From Blastococcus litoris (GTDB lineage Bacteria; Actinomycetota; Actinomycetes; Mycobacteriales; Geodermatophilaceae): a stretch of DNA of 64,000 nt. The number at the start of each line of letters is the position of its first letter. Position 1 is the stretch's first letter. Made by a program: the position numbers and the translations under genes. Positions 19,218 through 27,698 of this stretch are shown piece by piece. Where the stretch lies: NCBI RefSeq assembly GCF_003075095.1, contig NZ_QCZF01000004.1, positions 62,001-126,000 on the forward strand, read 5' to 3'. The notes beneath the pieces are model-generated. The model was not told where the DNA came from, did no database searches, and saw only the letters and a program-made list of their open reading frames with translations.

Positions 19218-19841
19218 TCAGGCGGTCGCGGCGGCCGAGCGGATCAGCGGCATGACGACGGTGGCCAGCACCTCGTCGGCGTAGGCCTCGTCGACCGGGC
19301 GCCCGGTGAGCAGCCAGCGCTGCACCATCAGGGCGCTCGTGGTCTCGGCGATCACCGAGTTCGCCAGCCCGGGGGCGATCTCGCCGCGCGCCTCGGCGCG
19401 GGCCCACAGCTCCTGGAACGACGAGCGCCAGACGGCGAGGGGCCCGTCCTGGAACGCCTGCGACAGCGCCGGCTGGTGCGGGATCGTCGACAGCAGCGAC
19501 AGCGTCGCCGCCCCCGTCGGGCCGTCGATCATCGCCACCATCTGGTGCATCATCGCGCGCAGGTCGCCCTCGAGGGTCCCGGTGTCGACCACCTCGGCCT
19601 GGGCCCGGTTCAGGTCGGAGATCGTGTCGACCACGAGGTCCTGCTTGGTGCGCCAGCGGCGGTAGATCGTCGCCTTGCCCACACCCGCCTCGGAGGCCAC
19701 CGCGTCCATCGTCAGCGCGCCGTAGCCGACGTCGGCCAGCAACCGGAGGATCGCCGCCCGGATGACGCCGTCGCGGCTCGGGTCGCGCGGGCGCCCACCA
19801 CGGCTGGGGCGCGGGATGCTGGGCGAGGCGAGGGCGGTCAT
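19218..19841 (-). CDS. TetR family transcriptional regulator
   Basis: A 207-residue repressor. The N-terminal helix-turn-helix (AAILRLLADVGYGALTMDAVASEAGVGKATIYRRWRTKQDLV) is near residues 28-70; the C-terminal ligand domain ends ALMVQRWLLTGRPVDEAYADEVLATVVMPLI. ATG 19841 lies 7 nt after a TAAGGT box. It is divergent from the EAL gene, so it may control itself and that gene through the palindrome at 19868. Confidence 0.92.
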   Translation of the reverse strand: MTALASPSIPRPSRGGRPRDPSRDGVIRAAILRLLADVGYGALTMDAVASEAGVGKATIYRRWRTKQDLVVDTISDLNRAQAEVVDTGTLEGDLRAMMHQMVAMIDGPTGAATLSLLSTIPHQPALSQAFQDGPLAVWRSSFQELWARAEARGEIAPGLANSVIAETTSALMVQRWLLTGRPVDEAYADEVLATVVMPLIRSAAATA

Positions 19842-19848
19842 GATCGAG

Positions 19849-19882
19849 ACCTTAGACAATAAAGCTAGGAACGTTCCAGAAC
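19849..19882. promoter_or_regulatory. TetR promoter box and candidate operator
   Basis: The minus strand has TAAGGT (19854-19849) 7 nt before the TetR ATG. Next to it is the perfect 10-bp palindrome GGAACGTTCC (19868-19877), which overlaps a second inverted repeat GTTC-CA-GAAC (19873-19882). Their place between the divergent TetR and EAL genes makes them likely binding sites. Confidence 0.4.
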
Positions 19883-19958
19883 TTGGCTGTCAGTTCACTG
19901 GGCAATCACCTGACCGGGCTCGCGAGGCGCCGCGCGCCTGCCCGGAACGTGCCGCGGC

Positions 19959-21089
19959 GTGGGTCATCCTGCGACGGTGGGAACCATCTGCGGCGGTGTC
20001 TGCGGTTGCCGCCGGAACTGGGAGGTCCCGGGGCCCGCGACCCGCGCCCTGTTGGCCACCTCCGCCGACCACGTGCTGCCGACCGTCGCCCGCCTGGCCA
20101 AGGCGCTGGGGATGACCGTGCGCTCCTCGCCCCAGCTGGTCGACGTCCTCGACGACTGGGGCGGGCGGCGGCTCGAGGTCCTCTTCCAGCGGTTGGCCCG
20201 GGAGCTCACCGCGGCCGAGACCGAGGCGCTGCGGGTCGTCACCGACCCGCCGACCGAGCCGACCGCGCTCACCGCCCGCCTGCTCACCGCGCCGACCCTC
20301 GCCGTCGAGCTGGCCCGGCGGGGAGTCACGGTCGAGGTGGGGGTCCTCGCCGAGGCGGAGTTCTGGTCGGTCTACCAGCCGATCGTCTCCCTCGCCGACC
20401 GCTCCGTCGTCGCGCACGAGGCGCTGCTGCGCGGCGTCGTCGACAACCGCGAGGTGGGCGGCGGCGACCTGTTCTTCGTGGCCGAACAGGCCGGCTGGCT
20501 GGACCGGCTCGACCGCATCGGCCGGGAGTCGGCGATCACCGGCGCCGTGCCCTGGCTCGGGGACGACGACCTCTACGTCAACTTCAACCCGACGTCGATC
20601 CTGCGGCCGCAGGTGTGCCTGGCCAGCACCGAGCGCGTCGTCCACGAGACCGGGATCGACCCCGGGCAGCTGGTGTTCGAGGTGGTGGAGTCGCACGCCA
20701 TCGCCGACCGCGGGCACCTCGTCTCGATCCTCGACCACTACCGGACCCTGGGGTGGCGCGTGGCCCTCGACGACGTCGGCGCCGGCTGGTCCAGCCTGTC
20801 GCTGCTGGCCGCGGTGCGCCCCGAGGTGGTCAAGCTCGACAAGGCGCTGGTGCAGGAGCTGCCCGACGACGGCGCCCGCACCGTCCTGAAGGCCGTCACC
20901 GACCTGGCGCACCAGCTGGGCGCCGTCGTCGTCGCCGAGGGGATCGAGACCGAGCGGCTCGCCGACGAGGTGACCGCGCTCGGGGCGGACCTGGGCCAGG
21001 GCTGGCTCTTCGGCCGCCCGGTGCGGCCGGAGCCGCCGGTGGAGGAACCGGCGGGACGCTGGCAGCCGGTCACCCCTGCCCGGCGCTGA
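19959..21089 (+). CDS. EAL-domain c-di-GMP phosphodiesterase
   Basis: A protein of up to 376 residues. The C-terminal EAL domain has VYQPIVSLADRSVVAHEALLRG (EAL motif, with Leu-Leu-Arg following), NFNPTS, VFEVVESHAI, ALDDVGAGWSSL, VKLDKALV, VVAEGIETE and LGQGWLFGRP; all catalytic and metal-binding acidic residues and the Lys appear present, so it is probably active. There is no GGDEF domain. The N-terminus carries a CGGVCGC cysteine cluster followed by an unrecognised alpha-helical region of about 100 residues. The start is unsure: GTG 19959 or GTG 19977; both include the Cys cluster. Confidence 0.88.
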   Translation: MGHPATVGTICGGVCGCRRNWEVPGPATRALLATSADHVLPTVARLAKALGMTVRSSPQLVDVLDDWGGRRLEVLFQRLARELTAAETEALRVVTDPPTEPTALTARLLTAPTLAVELARRGVTVEVGVLAEAEFWSVYQPIVSLADRSVVAHEALLRGVVDNREVGGGDLFFVAEQAGWLDRLDRIGRESAITGAVPWLGDDDLYVNFNPTSILRPQVCLASTERVVHETGIDPGQLVFEVVESHAIADRGHLVSILDHYRTLGWRVALDDVGAGWSSLSLLAAVRPEVVKLDKALVQELPDDGARTVLKAVTDLAHQLGAVVVAEGIETERLADEVTALGADLGQGWLFGRPVRPEPPVEEPAGRWQPVTPARR

Positions 21090-21098
21090 CCTCGCGCA

Positions 21099-21698
21099 TC
21101 AGGGGCAGCCGGTGTTCCAGCCGGTCAGGGCGGGCCAGTCGTGCTCGTGCCCCAGGACGCCGTAGCGACCGGTCGCCAGCGGGAAGAGCGCGCCGGCCTC
21201 GGGGTCGAGCCCCAGCCAGCGGGCGGTGAGGATCCGCAGCACGTGGCCGTGCGCGACCAGGGCGACGTCGCCGTCCGCGAGCAGCGGGCGGACGGTGCCC
21301 AGCACGCGGTCCACGCGCGTCGCGACCTCCGCCAGGGTCTCTCCGGGGGTGTCGCCGGGGACCGTGCCGTCCGCCCACAGCGACCAGGGCCGTCCCAGGT
21401 CCGCGCTGATCTCCTTGGTCGTCCGGCCCTCGTAGCCGCCGTAGTCGACCTCGACCAGGTCCGGCTCCAGCTCGGTCGCGACGGCGCCGTCCATCAACCC
21501 GGCCAGCTCGGCGGTCCGGCGGGCGCGGGCGAGCGGGCTGACGAAGGCGTGCGTGATGTGCCGCCCCGCGAGGACCGGCCGCAGCCGCCGGCCGTCGTCC
21601 TCCCCGTCGGGGAGCAGCGGGAGGTCGGTCAGGCCCGTGTGCTGCCCGTTCCGGCTCCACTCGGTCTGCCCGTGGCGCACCACGATGACTTCGCCCAT
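21099..21698 (-). CDS. Histidine phosphatase superfamily protein (phosphoglycerate mutase-like)
   Basis: A 199-residue protein. The catalytic RHG motif is [25 protein letters not shown] near residue 9; the second acid/base and His regions are [19 protein letters not shown] and [13 protein letters not shown]. This pattern fits the SixA/CobC/acid-phosphatase group rather than true glycolytic mutase. It is convergent with the EAL gene and divergent from the aldo/keto reductase. Confidence 0.92.
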   Translation of the reverse strand: MGEVIVVRHGQTEWSRNGQHTGLTDLPLLPDGEDDGRRLRPVLAGRHITHAFVSPLARARRTAELAGLMDGAVATELEPDLVEVDYGGYEGRTTKEISADLGRPWSLWADGTVPGDTPGETLAEVATRVDRVLGTVRPLLADGDVALVAHGHVLRILTARWLGLDPEAGALFPLATGRYGVLGHEHDWPALTGWNTGCP

Positions 21699-21750
21699 GC
21701 GGCCATCGAACACGCCGCCGGGAACACCCGCGCGTCGTCCCGTGCTGGCC

Positions 21751-22611
21751 ATGTCCATGACGACCGCACAGATCAGCGACACGTTCACCATCGGCGGGGA
21801 CCTCCCCGTCCACCGGCTCGGCTACGGCGCGATGCAGCTCACCGGCCCCGGCGTCTGGGGTGAGCCGGCCGACCGGCCCGGTGCCCTCGCGGTGGTCAGG
21901 GCGGCGATCGAGCAGGGCGTCGACTTCATCGACACCGCCGACTCCTACGGCCCCCAGGTCAGCGAGCAGATCATCGCCGAGGCGGCGTACCCGTACCCCG
22001 ACGGCCTCGTCATCGCCACGAAGGCCGGGCTGACCCGGACCGGTCCGGGCGAGTGGCCGGTGTGCGGGCGGCCCGAGTACCTCACCCAGCAGGTCGAGCT
22101 GTCCCTGCGCAACCTGAAGGTCGACCGCATCGACCTCATCCAGCTGCACCGCATCGACCCGCAGGTACCCCTGGCCGACCAGCTCGGCGCCTTCAAGGAA
22201 CTCCAGGACCAGGGCAAGGTGCGCCACATCGGCGTCTCGGAGGTCTCCGTGGCGGAGCTGCAGGCGGCGCGGGAGATCGTCGACGTGGTCAGCGTCCAGA
22301 ACCTCTACAACCTGACCAACCGGCAGAGCCAGGACGTGCTCGACTACGCCACCGCCGAGGGAATCGCGTTCATCCCGTGGTTCCCGATCGCCACCGGCGA
22401 CCTCGCCGCCCCGGACAGCCCGGTCGCCGACATCGCCCGCGAGCTCGACGCGACGCCGTCGCAGGTCGCGCTGGCCTGGCTGCTGCAGAAGTCGCCGGTC
22501 GTGCTGCCCATCCCGGGCACCAAGTCCGTCGACCACCTCACCGAGAACCTCGGCGCTGCCCGGCTGACCCTGTCCGACGAGGACATGGCCCGGCTCGACG
22601 CCCTGGCCTGA
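21751..22611 (+). CDS. Aldo/keto reductase
   Basis: A 286-residue NADPH-dependent oxidoreductase barrel. Catalytic residues: Asp and Tyr in [11 protein letters not shown] near residue 62, Lys in VIATKAGL near 91 and His in LIQLHRIDP near 129. Cofactor contacts are at the C-terminus ([17 protein letters not shown]). The substrate is unknown. Start ATG 21751 or 21757. Confidence 0.93.
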   Translation: MSMTTAQISDTFTIGGDLPVHRLGYGAMQLTGPGVWGEPADRPGALAVVRAAIEQGVDFIDTADSYGPQVSEQIIAEAAYPYPDGLVIATKAGLTRTGPGEWPVCGRPEYLTQQVELSLRNLKVDRIDLIQLHRIDPQVPLADQLGAFKELQDQGKVRHIGVSEVSVAELQAAREIVDVVSVQNLYNLTNRQSQDVLDYATAEGIAFIPWFPIATGDLAAPDSPVADIARELDATPSQVALAWLLQKSPVVLPIPGTKSVDHLTENLGAARLTLSDEDMARLDALA

Positions 22612-22614
22612 GCC

Positions 22615-23091
22615 TCAGCGACCGTGACCGGCGGCCACCAGGTCGCCGGTCACGGAGGCGGCCGCCCGGCGCACCCGCCGGCCGGATGCCCGTGCGGCGA
22701 CGTTGCCGCGGAAGGCCGCGGCGGGCCGGACGACGTCGAGCTGGAGCCCGGCCGTCAGGTTCGCCATCCCGATCAGCCGCCGGGTCGCCGGCTGGGCGGC
22801 CACGACGCGGCAGGACCGGCCGGCGGCCTGCAGCTCCCGGGTGAACCGCACGAGCTCGTGCAACCCGGAGCAGTCCCAGAACCGCGCGGACCCCAGGTCG
22901 ACGACCACCTGCGGCGTGCCCAGCCCCGCCGCCTGCCCGAGCGCGTCGGCGACCAGGGGTGACGTGGAGAGGTCGACGTCACCGGTGAGCCGGAGGACGA
23001 CCTGGTCGGGAGCGGGGACGAGAGCGACGTTCAGCTGCGGCACCTTGCCTCCGTGGACCGGATGCGTCGGCCACCTGTGTTCGGCGGCCAT
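22615..23091 (-). CDS. STAS-domain anti-sigma-factor antagonist
   Basis: A 158-residue protein with a STAS domain in residues 20-115. LRLTGDVDLSTSPLVADAL is the first half and VVVDLGSARFWDCSGLHELVRFTREL contains the phosphorylatable serine region (DCSGL). Such proteins release sigma factors from anti-sigma kinases in partner-switching systems; SpoIIE-type phosphatases such as the phytochrome fusion at 48 kb can dephosphorylate them, but a link is only inference. The ATG 23091 start is set by its promoter; GTG 23043 with GGAGG is the alternative. Confidence 0.88.
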   Translation of the reverse strand: MAAEHRWPTHPVHGGKVPQLNVALVPAPDQVVLRLTGDVDLSTSPLVADALGQAAGLGTPQVVVDLGSARFWDCSGLHELVRFTRELQAAGRSCRVVAAQPATRRLIGMANLTAGLQLDVVRPAAAFRGNVAARASGRRVRRAAASVTGDLVAAGHGR

Positions 23092-23096
23092 CTCCG

Positions 23097-23125
23097 AGCC
23101 TAGGTCGGACGGAACCTCTTCACAA
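23097..23125 (-). promoter_or_regulatory. SigA-type promoter of the STAS gene, leaderless
   Basis: On the minus strand TTGTGA (23125-23120), a 17-nt spacer and TAGGCT (23102-23097) make one of the best matching promoters in the window. Five nucleotides separate the -10 from ATG 23091, so transcription should begin on the start codon. Confidence 0.6.
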
Positions 23126-23219
23126 CGGAGAGCAACCGATTGATTGCAGGAAGTTCACGGAATGGGACGCCGGCCGTCTCCGGACCCCGGCGGGAGGCCG
23201 GTCCGCGGCGCGCGTCACC

Positions 23220-24380
23220 ATGACCGGCGTGGACACCGCTGACTTCCGCCAGATCCGGGACGCCGTGCGCCAGCTGGTCCGCGGGTCCGTCGTCCCCCGC
23301 GAGGAGCAGATCGAGGACGAGGACCGCATCCCCGACGACCTCCGGGCGCAGGCCGCCGACATGGGCCTGTTCGGGTACGCCCTGCCCGAGGAGCACGGCG
23401 GGCTCGGCGTCACCATGACCGAGGACGTGCAGCTGGCCTTCGAGTTCGGCTACACCACCCCCGCGTTCCGCTCGCTGTTCGGGACCAACAACGGCATCGC
23501 CGGCCAGGTCATCGCCAAGTTCGGCACCGACGAGCAGAAGGTGACGTACCTGCCGCGGCTGGCCGCCGGCGAGCTGATCGGCTCCTTCGCGCTCACCGAG
23601 GCCGAGGCGGGTTCCGACCCGGCCGGCCTCCGGACGACCGCCCGCCGCGACGGCGACCAGTGGGTCATCAACGGCAGCAAGCGCTACATCACGAACGCGC
23701 CGATCGCCGACCTGTTCGTCGTCTTCGCCCGCAGCAACCCCGAGGAGAAGGGCGGCCGGGGCATCTCCAGCTTCGTCGTCGAGACCTCGACGCCCGGCGT
23801 CACCGTCGGCCCCAAGGACAAGAAGATGGGCCAGTCGGGCGCCTGGACGGCGGAGGTCTTCTTCGACGACGTCCGGGTGCCGGCCGACGCGCTGATCGGC
23901 GAGGAAGGGCGCGGGTACGCGAAGGCGCTCACCGTGCTGTCCCGCGGCAGGTTGCACATCGCCGCGCTCTGCGTCGGCATGGCGCAGCGGGTGCTGGACG
24001 AGTCGGTCGCCTACGCCGCGACCGCGAAGCAGGGCGGAGCACCGATCGGTCGGTTCCAGCTGGTGCAGGGCCTGCTCGCCGACATGCACGCCGAGCTGCT
24101 GGCCGGCCGCGCTCTGGTGCGCGAGGTGGCCGAGCGGTACGACAGCGGCGAGGACATGTCGATCGGCCCGTCGTCGGCCAAGCTCTTCTGCACCGAGATG
24201 GTGGGCCGGGCGACCGACGCGGCTGTCCAGGTGCACGGCGGCATGGGCTACCTGCGGACGACGCCGGTCGAGCGCTTCTACCGCGACGCCCGGCTGTTCC
24301 GGCTCTACGAGGGCACCAGCGAGGTCCAGCGCGTGATCATCGGCGGCGGCCTCCTGCGCGAGGCCGGGATGAGCCGGTGA
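23220..24380 (+). CDS. Acyl-CoA dehydrogenase
   Basis: A 386-residue FAD enzyme. The N-terminal helical part (GYALPEEHGGLGV), the FAD/substrate strand FALTEAEAGSDPAGLRTTA, and the C-terminal QVHGGMGYLRTTPVERFYRDARLFRLYEGTSEVQR are typical; the catalytic base Glu is in YEGTSE near residue 365. The acyl chain specificity cannot be told. The stop overlaps the thioesterase start (GTGA), so the two act in one transcript, probably in fatty or aromatic acyl-CoA breakdown. Confidence 0.95.
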   Translation: MTGVDTADFRQIRDAVRQLVRGSVVPREEQIEDEDRIPDDLRAQAADMGLFGYALPEEHGGLGVTMTEDVQLAFEFGYTTPAFRSLFGTNNGIAGQVIAKFGTDEQKVTYLPRLAAGELIGSFALTEAEAGSDPAGLRTTARRDGDQWVINGSKRYITNAPIADLFVVFARSNPEEKGGRGISSFVVETSTPGVTVGPKDKKMGQSGAWTAEVFFDDVRVPADALIGEEGRGYAKALTVLSRGRLHIAALCVGMAQRVLDESVAYAATAKQGGAPIGRFQLVQGLLADMHAELLAGRALVREVAERYDSGEDMSIGPSSAKLFCTEMVGRATDAAVQVHGGMGYLRTTPVERFYRDARLFRLYEGTSEVQRVIIGGGLLREAGMSR

Positions 24381-25033
24381 GCCGCGAGGTCCGGCGCGCG
24401 GCGGTGGGGGAGCTCGGGTCGGCGCTGCGCGACCTGGTCGACGCCGCCGTCCGCACCGAGGTCTCCCTGGAGGACCTGGCAGCCGCCACCGACGGCGCCC
24501 GGCAGCTGGCGGCGCTGCTGCGCGCGGAGACCCGCGGTCTGCACGACATCGCCGGGGTCGACGACCCGGAGACCGGCGAGCGCTGGTACAGCCCGGTCTA
24601 CGGGCCGGGCAACCCCGTCGCACCGCCGATGGAGGCCTCGAGCACGCCCGACGGCCGGGCGACCGGTCGGGTCACGCTGGGGAAGCCGCACGAGGGGCCA
24701 CCCGGGCTCGTGCACGGCGGCGTCGTCGCGACGCTGCTCGACCACGTCCTGGCGCGGGCGGTGCGCGCCGCCGGCCGCGGCGGGCTCACCGCGACGCTCA
24801 CCGTCACCTACCGCCGTCCGGTGCACCTCGGCGTCCCGCTCCTCGCCACGGCCGAGGTCGGGACCACCGAGGGGCGGCGCACCACCGCGACCGCGCGCAT
24901 CGTCGCGGAGGACGACCCCGGTTCGACGCTCGCGGAGGCGGAGGGGTTGTTCGTGGCGCTGCGGCCGGAGCGCGCGGCCGACGTCTTCGCCCCGACCGGC
25001 CGTGACGTGGGGGCCTGGACCAGCCGCAGCTGA
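24377..25033 (+). CDS. PaaI-type hotdog thioesterase
   Basis: A 218-residue protein. An N-terminal helical stretch of about 60 residues precedes a hotdog fold with the PaaI/YbgC pattern GRVTLGKPHEGPPGLVHGGVVATLLDHVLARAVR...LTATLTVTYRRPVHLGVPLLATAEV; the His-Gly-Gly segment carries the active-site region. Members hydrolyse acyl- or aryl-CoA thioesters. It is translationally coupled to the acyl-CoA dehydrogenase. Confidence 0.88.
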   Translation: MSREVRRAAVGELGSALRDLVDAAVRTEVSLEDLAAATDGARQLAALLRAETRGLHDIAGVDDPETGERWYSPVYGPGNPVAPPMEASSTPDGRATGRVTLGKPHEGPPGLVHGGVVATLLDHVLARAVRAAGRGGLTATLTVTYRRPVHLGVPLLATAEVGTTEGRRTTATARIVAEDDPGSTLAEAEGLFVALRPERAADVFAPTGRDVGAWTSRS

Positions 25034-25063
25034 AAGGCCGCGCGCGAGCCTGCCTGGTTCCGC

Positions 25064-25069
25064 TACGGT
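25064..25069 (+). promoter_or_regulatory. -10 box TACGGT before the AAA ATPase gene
   Basis: TACGGT fits TAnnnT and would give a leader of about 20 nt, with GCAGGAGGC as ribosome site before GTG 25097. Confidence 0.35.
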
Positions 25070-25096
25070 CCGCCTCCCGACGAGCAGGAGGCGGCA

Positions 25097-26572
25097 GTGG
25101 CGAGGTACGGGTGGAGCGCCTACCCCGGAGCGGTCCCGGGTCCCGTCGGCGCGCCCGCGGACGGCGACCTGCGCCCCGAGCTCGCCGACGTGGGACGGCT
25201 GGCCCGGCGCGGGCTGCGGGCGGTGGTGGGCGCTGCCCGCGCCGCCGAGCGACCGCGGCTGTCGCGGATCCTCAACGACCACCTGGGCGCCGGGGCCTCG
25301 ACCCTCGAGGTGGTCGAGGAGACCTGGCCCGGCTACGACCACGTCAACGTGCAGGCGGGGCTCGACGCCTGGCTCGCCGCGCCCGGCCGGACGTGGGAGC
25401 TGGTCGGGGTCACGAACTTCCAGCACGCGATGTTCGGGCTCGGCGATCTGGTCGCGGCCGGCGACGGCGTCCACGACCCGTACGGCCTGAGCCCTGGCAA
25501 CCCGGCGACGGTCAACCTCGCGTCCGGTCCGGACGGCGAGGTGCGGGCCTGCCTGCGCTGCGGCATCTACCTGGTCACGGAGGGGGAGGTGCGCACCGCT
25601 CTGCTGCTGCGCGGAGCCACCCCGGAGTTCGGCACCAACAACGCCTCCGTGCAGCTCGTCAGCACCGATCCCGAGGCGGCGCTGCGGTCCGCCGCGGCGA
25701 TCCGGGCCGCCACCCTCGAGCACAACGTCTTCCGCGGGCAGGTGCTCAGCTTCGGGCAGGAGGTGTTCGGCCACGGCCAGACGCTGCTGCAGTTCCACCG
25801 CCGGCCGGTGATGACCGCCGACCAGCTGATCCTCGCGCCCGAGACGCTGGCGGAGGTCCGCCGGCAGGTGGTGGAGGTGGCCCGGCACAAGGAGCGGCTG
25901 CTCGCCGCCGGCCAGCACCTCAAGCGCGGCCTGCTGCTCTACGGGCCGCCGGGCGTCGGCAAGACGCACACCGTCCGCTACCTGACCAGCAGCCTGGTCG
26001 GCACCACGGTCCTGCAGCTGACCGGCAACGCGCTGCACCTGATCGCCGAGGCGTGCTCGGTGGCCCGGGCGCTGCAGCCGGCGATGCTGATCATCGAGGA
26101 CGTCGACCTGATCGCCGAGGACCGCGGCATGCATCCCGGCCAGCACCCGCTGCTGTTCCAGCTGCTCAACGAGATGGACGGGCTGGCCGAGGACGCCGAC
26201 GTCGTCTTCGTCCTGACCACGAACCGTGCGGACCTGCTCGAGCCCGCGCTGGCGGCGCGCCCGGGGCGGGTCGACCAGGCGGTCGCGCTCGAGCTGCCGG
26301 ACGCCGCCGGGAGGCGGGCGCTCTTCGCGCTCTACCGGGGCGATCTCCGGGTGGACACCTCCGGTCTGGACGACGTCATCGCCCGCACCGAGGGCGTGAC
26401 GGCGTCCTTCCTCAAGGAGCTGCTCCGGCGTGCGGCGTTGCTCGCGGCGACGCGCACGGCCGACGGCGAGGAGCTCGCGGTCTCGGCCGCCGACCTCTCG
26501 GGTGCGCTCGACGAGCTGCTCGACACGCGCAACGCCATGACGCGCACGCTGCTGGGCAGCACGCCCGCCTGA
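25097..26572 (+). CDS. AAA+ ATPase of the CDC48/FtsH-like group, unknown role
   Basis: A 491-residue protein. The C-terminal half is a classic AAA module: Walker A GPPGVGKTH near residues 283-291, Walker B MLIIEDVDLI near 330, sensor 1 LTTNRADLL near 374 and the arginine region ARPGRVDQA. The N-terminal 240 residues have no recognised domain; they include ETWPGYDHVNVQAGLDAWL and two Cys (CLRCG). There is no protease or membrane segment. Single-copy AAA unfoldases of this type stand alone in many actinobacteria; substrate unknown. Confidence 0.85.
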   Translation: MARYGWSAYPGAVPGPVGAPADGDLRPELADVGRLARRGLRAVVGAARAAERPRLSRILNDHLGAGASTLEVVEETWPGYDHVNVQAGLDAWLAAPGRTWELVGVTNFQHAMFGLGDLVAAGDGVHDPYGLSPGNPATVNLASGPDGEVRACLRCGIYLVTEGEVRTALLLRGATPEFGTNNASVQLVSTDPEAALRSAAAIRAATLEHNVFRGQVLSFGQEVFGHGQTLLQFHRRPVMTADQLILAPETLAEVRRQVVEVARHKERLLAAGQHLKRGLLLYGPPGVGKTHTVRYLTSSLVGTTVLQLTGNALHLIAEACSVARALQPAMLIIEDVDLIAEDRGMHPGQHPLLFQLLNEMDGLAEDADVVFVLTTNRADLLEPALAARPGRVDQAVALELPDAAGRRALFALYRGDLRVDTSGLDDVIARTEGVTASFLKELLRRAALLAATRTADGEELAVSAADLSGALDELLDTRNAMTRTLLGSTPA

Positions 26573-26573
26573 G

Positions 26574-27689
26574 TCAGTCCGCGCGCCCGTCCGGTGTGTT
26601 CGCCGGGTCGCCGGACGGGTCGAGGGTCCGGCCGCCGGCGGGTCCCAGGAGGTCGCCCGGTGCGCCGTCGCCCCGTCCGAGCGCGGCGACGAACTGGGTG
26701 AGCACCTCGTCGCTCCGGTGGGTGGGCACCCAGTCGAGGAGCCGGCGGGCCCGGGTCGTGTCCTGCGCGGGCAGCTGCGTCCCCAGGTCGAGCCACCCCG
26801 GTTCCGTGGGCACCAGGTGCGCGGCGAAGGCCGCGTGCAGGCCGGCCCGCAGCACGCGCGCCGGGACGGGCACGCGCACCGTGCCGAGGGCCCGGGCGAT
26901 CCCGTCGGGGTCCAGGACCGGCTCGGCGGCCAGGTTGAACGGTCCCGGAGCCCGGCGGTCGAGCATGCGCACGAGGGCGTCCGCCACGTCGTCCGCGTGC
27001 ACGAACGAGACGGCGAGGGCCGGCAGGGGGAGGGGCAGCAGCCGCGCCACGGCACCGGGCACGGCGCGCGCCGCCCCGAACAGCAGCGGGCCGAGGAAGT
27101 AGCGGCCGATCTCGCTGCCCGCCTCCGGCTGCAGCACCAGGGTCGGCCGGACGACGGTCAGGGTGGTCGGCTGGCGGCCCAGGACCTCGCGGACGACCCG
27201 CTCGGCCTCGGACTTGTCGCGGCTGTACTGGGAGCTCTGCACGCCGGTCGTCGGCCAGTCCTCGGTGACCCGCTGCCCCACGGCTCCGCCGGTGTAGGCG
27301 CCGATCGAGGACATGTGCACGAACTGGGCGACCCCTGCTGCGGCGGCGGCGCGTGCCACCCGCTCGGTACCCTCGACGTTGACGCGGCGCAGGACGTCGG
27401 GCCGGCGTCCCGGCTGCAGCGCCCACGCGAGGTGCACCACGGCGTCGGCGCCGTCCAGGAAACCGGGGAGCTCCTCCAGGCTCGCCTCCTCCCCGAGGTC
27501 GGTCAGGTGCCACCGCACCCCGGCGTAGGGCGCGATGTCCGGCGGCCGGCGGCGGGCCAGGCCGCGGACCTCCGCCACGCCGGAGCCGGGTGCGGTCAGG
27601 CGCCGGAGCAGGGCGGTGCCGACGTTGCCGGTGGCGCCGGTGACGGCGACCGTCAGGCCGTCCAGGTGGCCGGGGGAGAGTTCGGGCAT
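26574..27689 (-). CDS. NAD(P)-dependent epimerase/dehydratase family protein
   Basis: A 371-residue extended SDR. The cofactor motif VAVTGATGNVGTALLRRL is at residues 12-30, and the catalytic triad region is VHMSSIGAY...QYSRDKSEAER (Ser, Tyr and Lys) near 125-165. The C-terminal part (FNLAAEPVLDPDGIARALG) binds the substrate, which is unknown. It is convergent with the AAA gene (1 nt gap). Confidence 0.92.
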   Translation of the reverse strand: MPELSPGHLDGLTVAVTGATGNVGTALLRRLTAPGSGVAEVRGLARRRPPDIAPYAGVRWHLTDLGEEASLEELPGFLDGADAVVHLAWALQPGRRPDVLRRVNVEGTERVARAAAAAGVAQFVHMSSIGAYTGGAVGQRVTEDWPTTGVQSSQYSRDKSEAERVVREVLGRQPTTLTVVRPTLVLQPEAGSEIGRYFLGPLLFGAARAVPGAVARLLPLPLPALAVSFVHADDVADALVRMLDRRAPGPFNLAAEPVLDPDGIARALGTVRVPVPARVLRAGLHAAFAAHLVPTEPGWLDLGTQLPAQDTTRARRLLDWVPTHRSDEVLTQFVAALGRGDGAPGDLLGPAGGRTLDPSGDPANTPDGRAD

Positions 27690-27698
27690 GGGCTGGCG

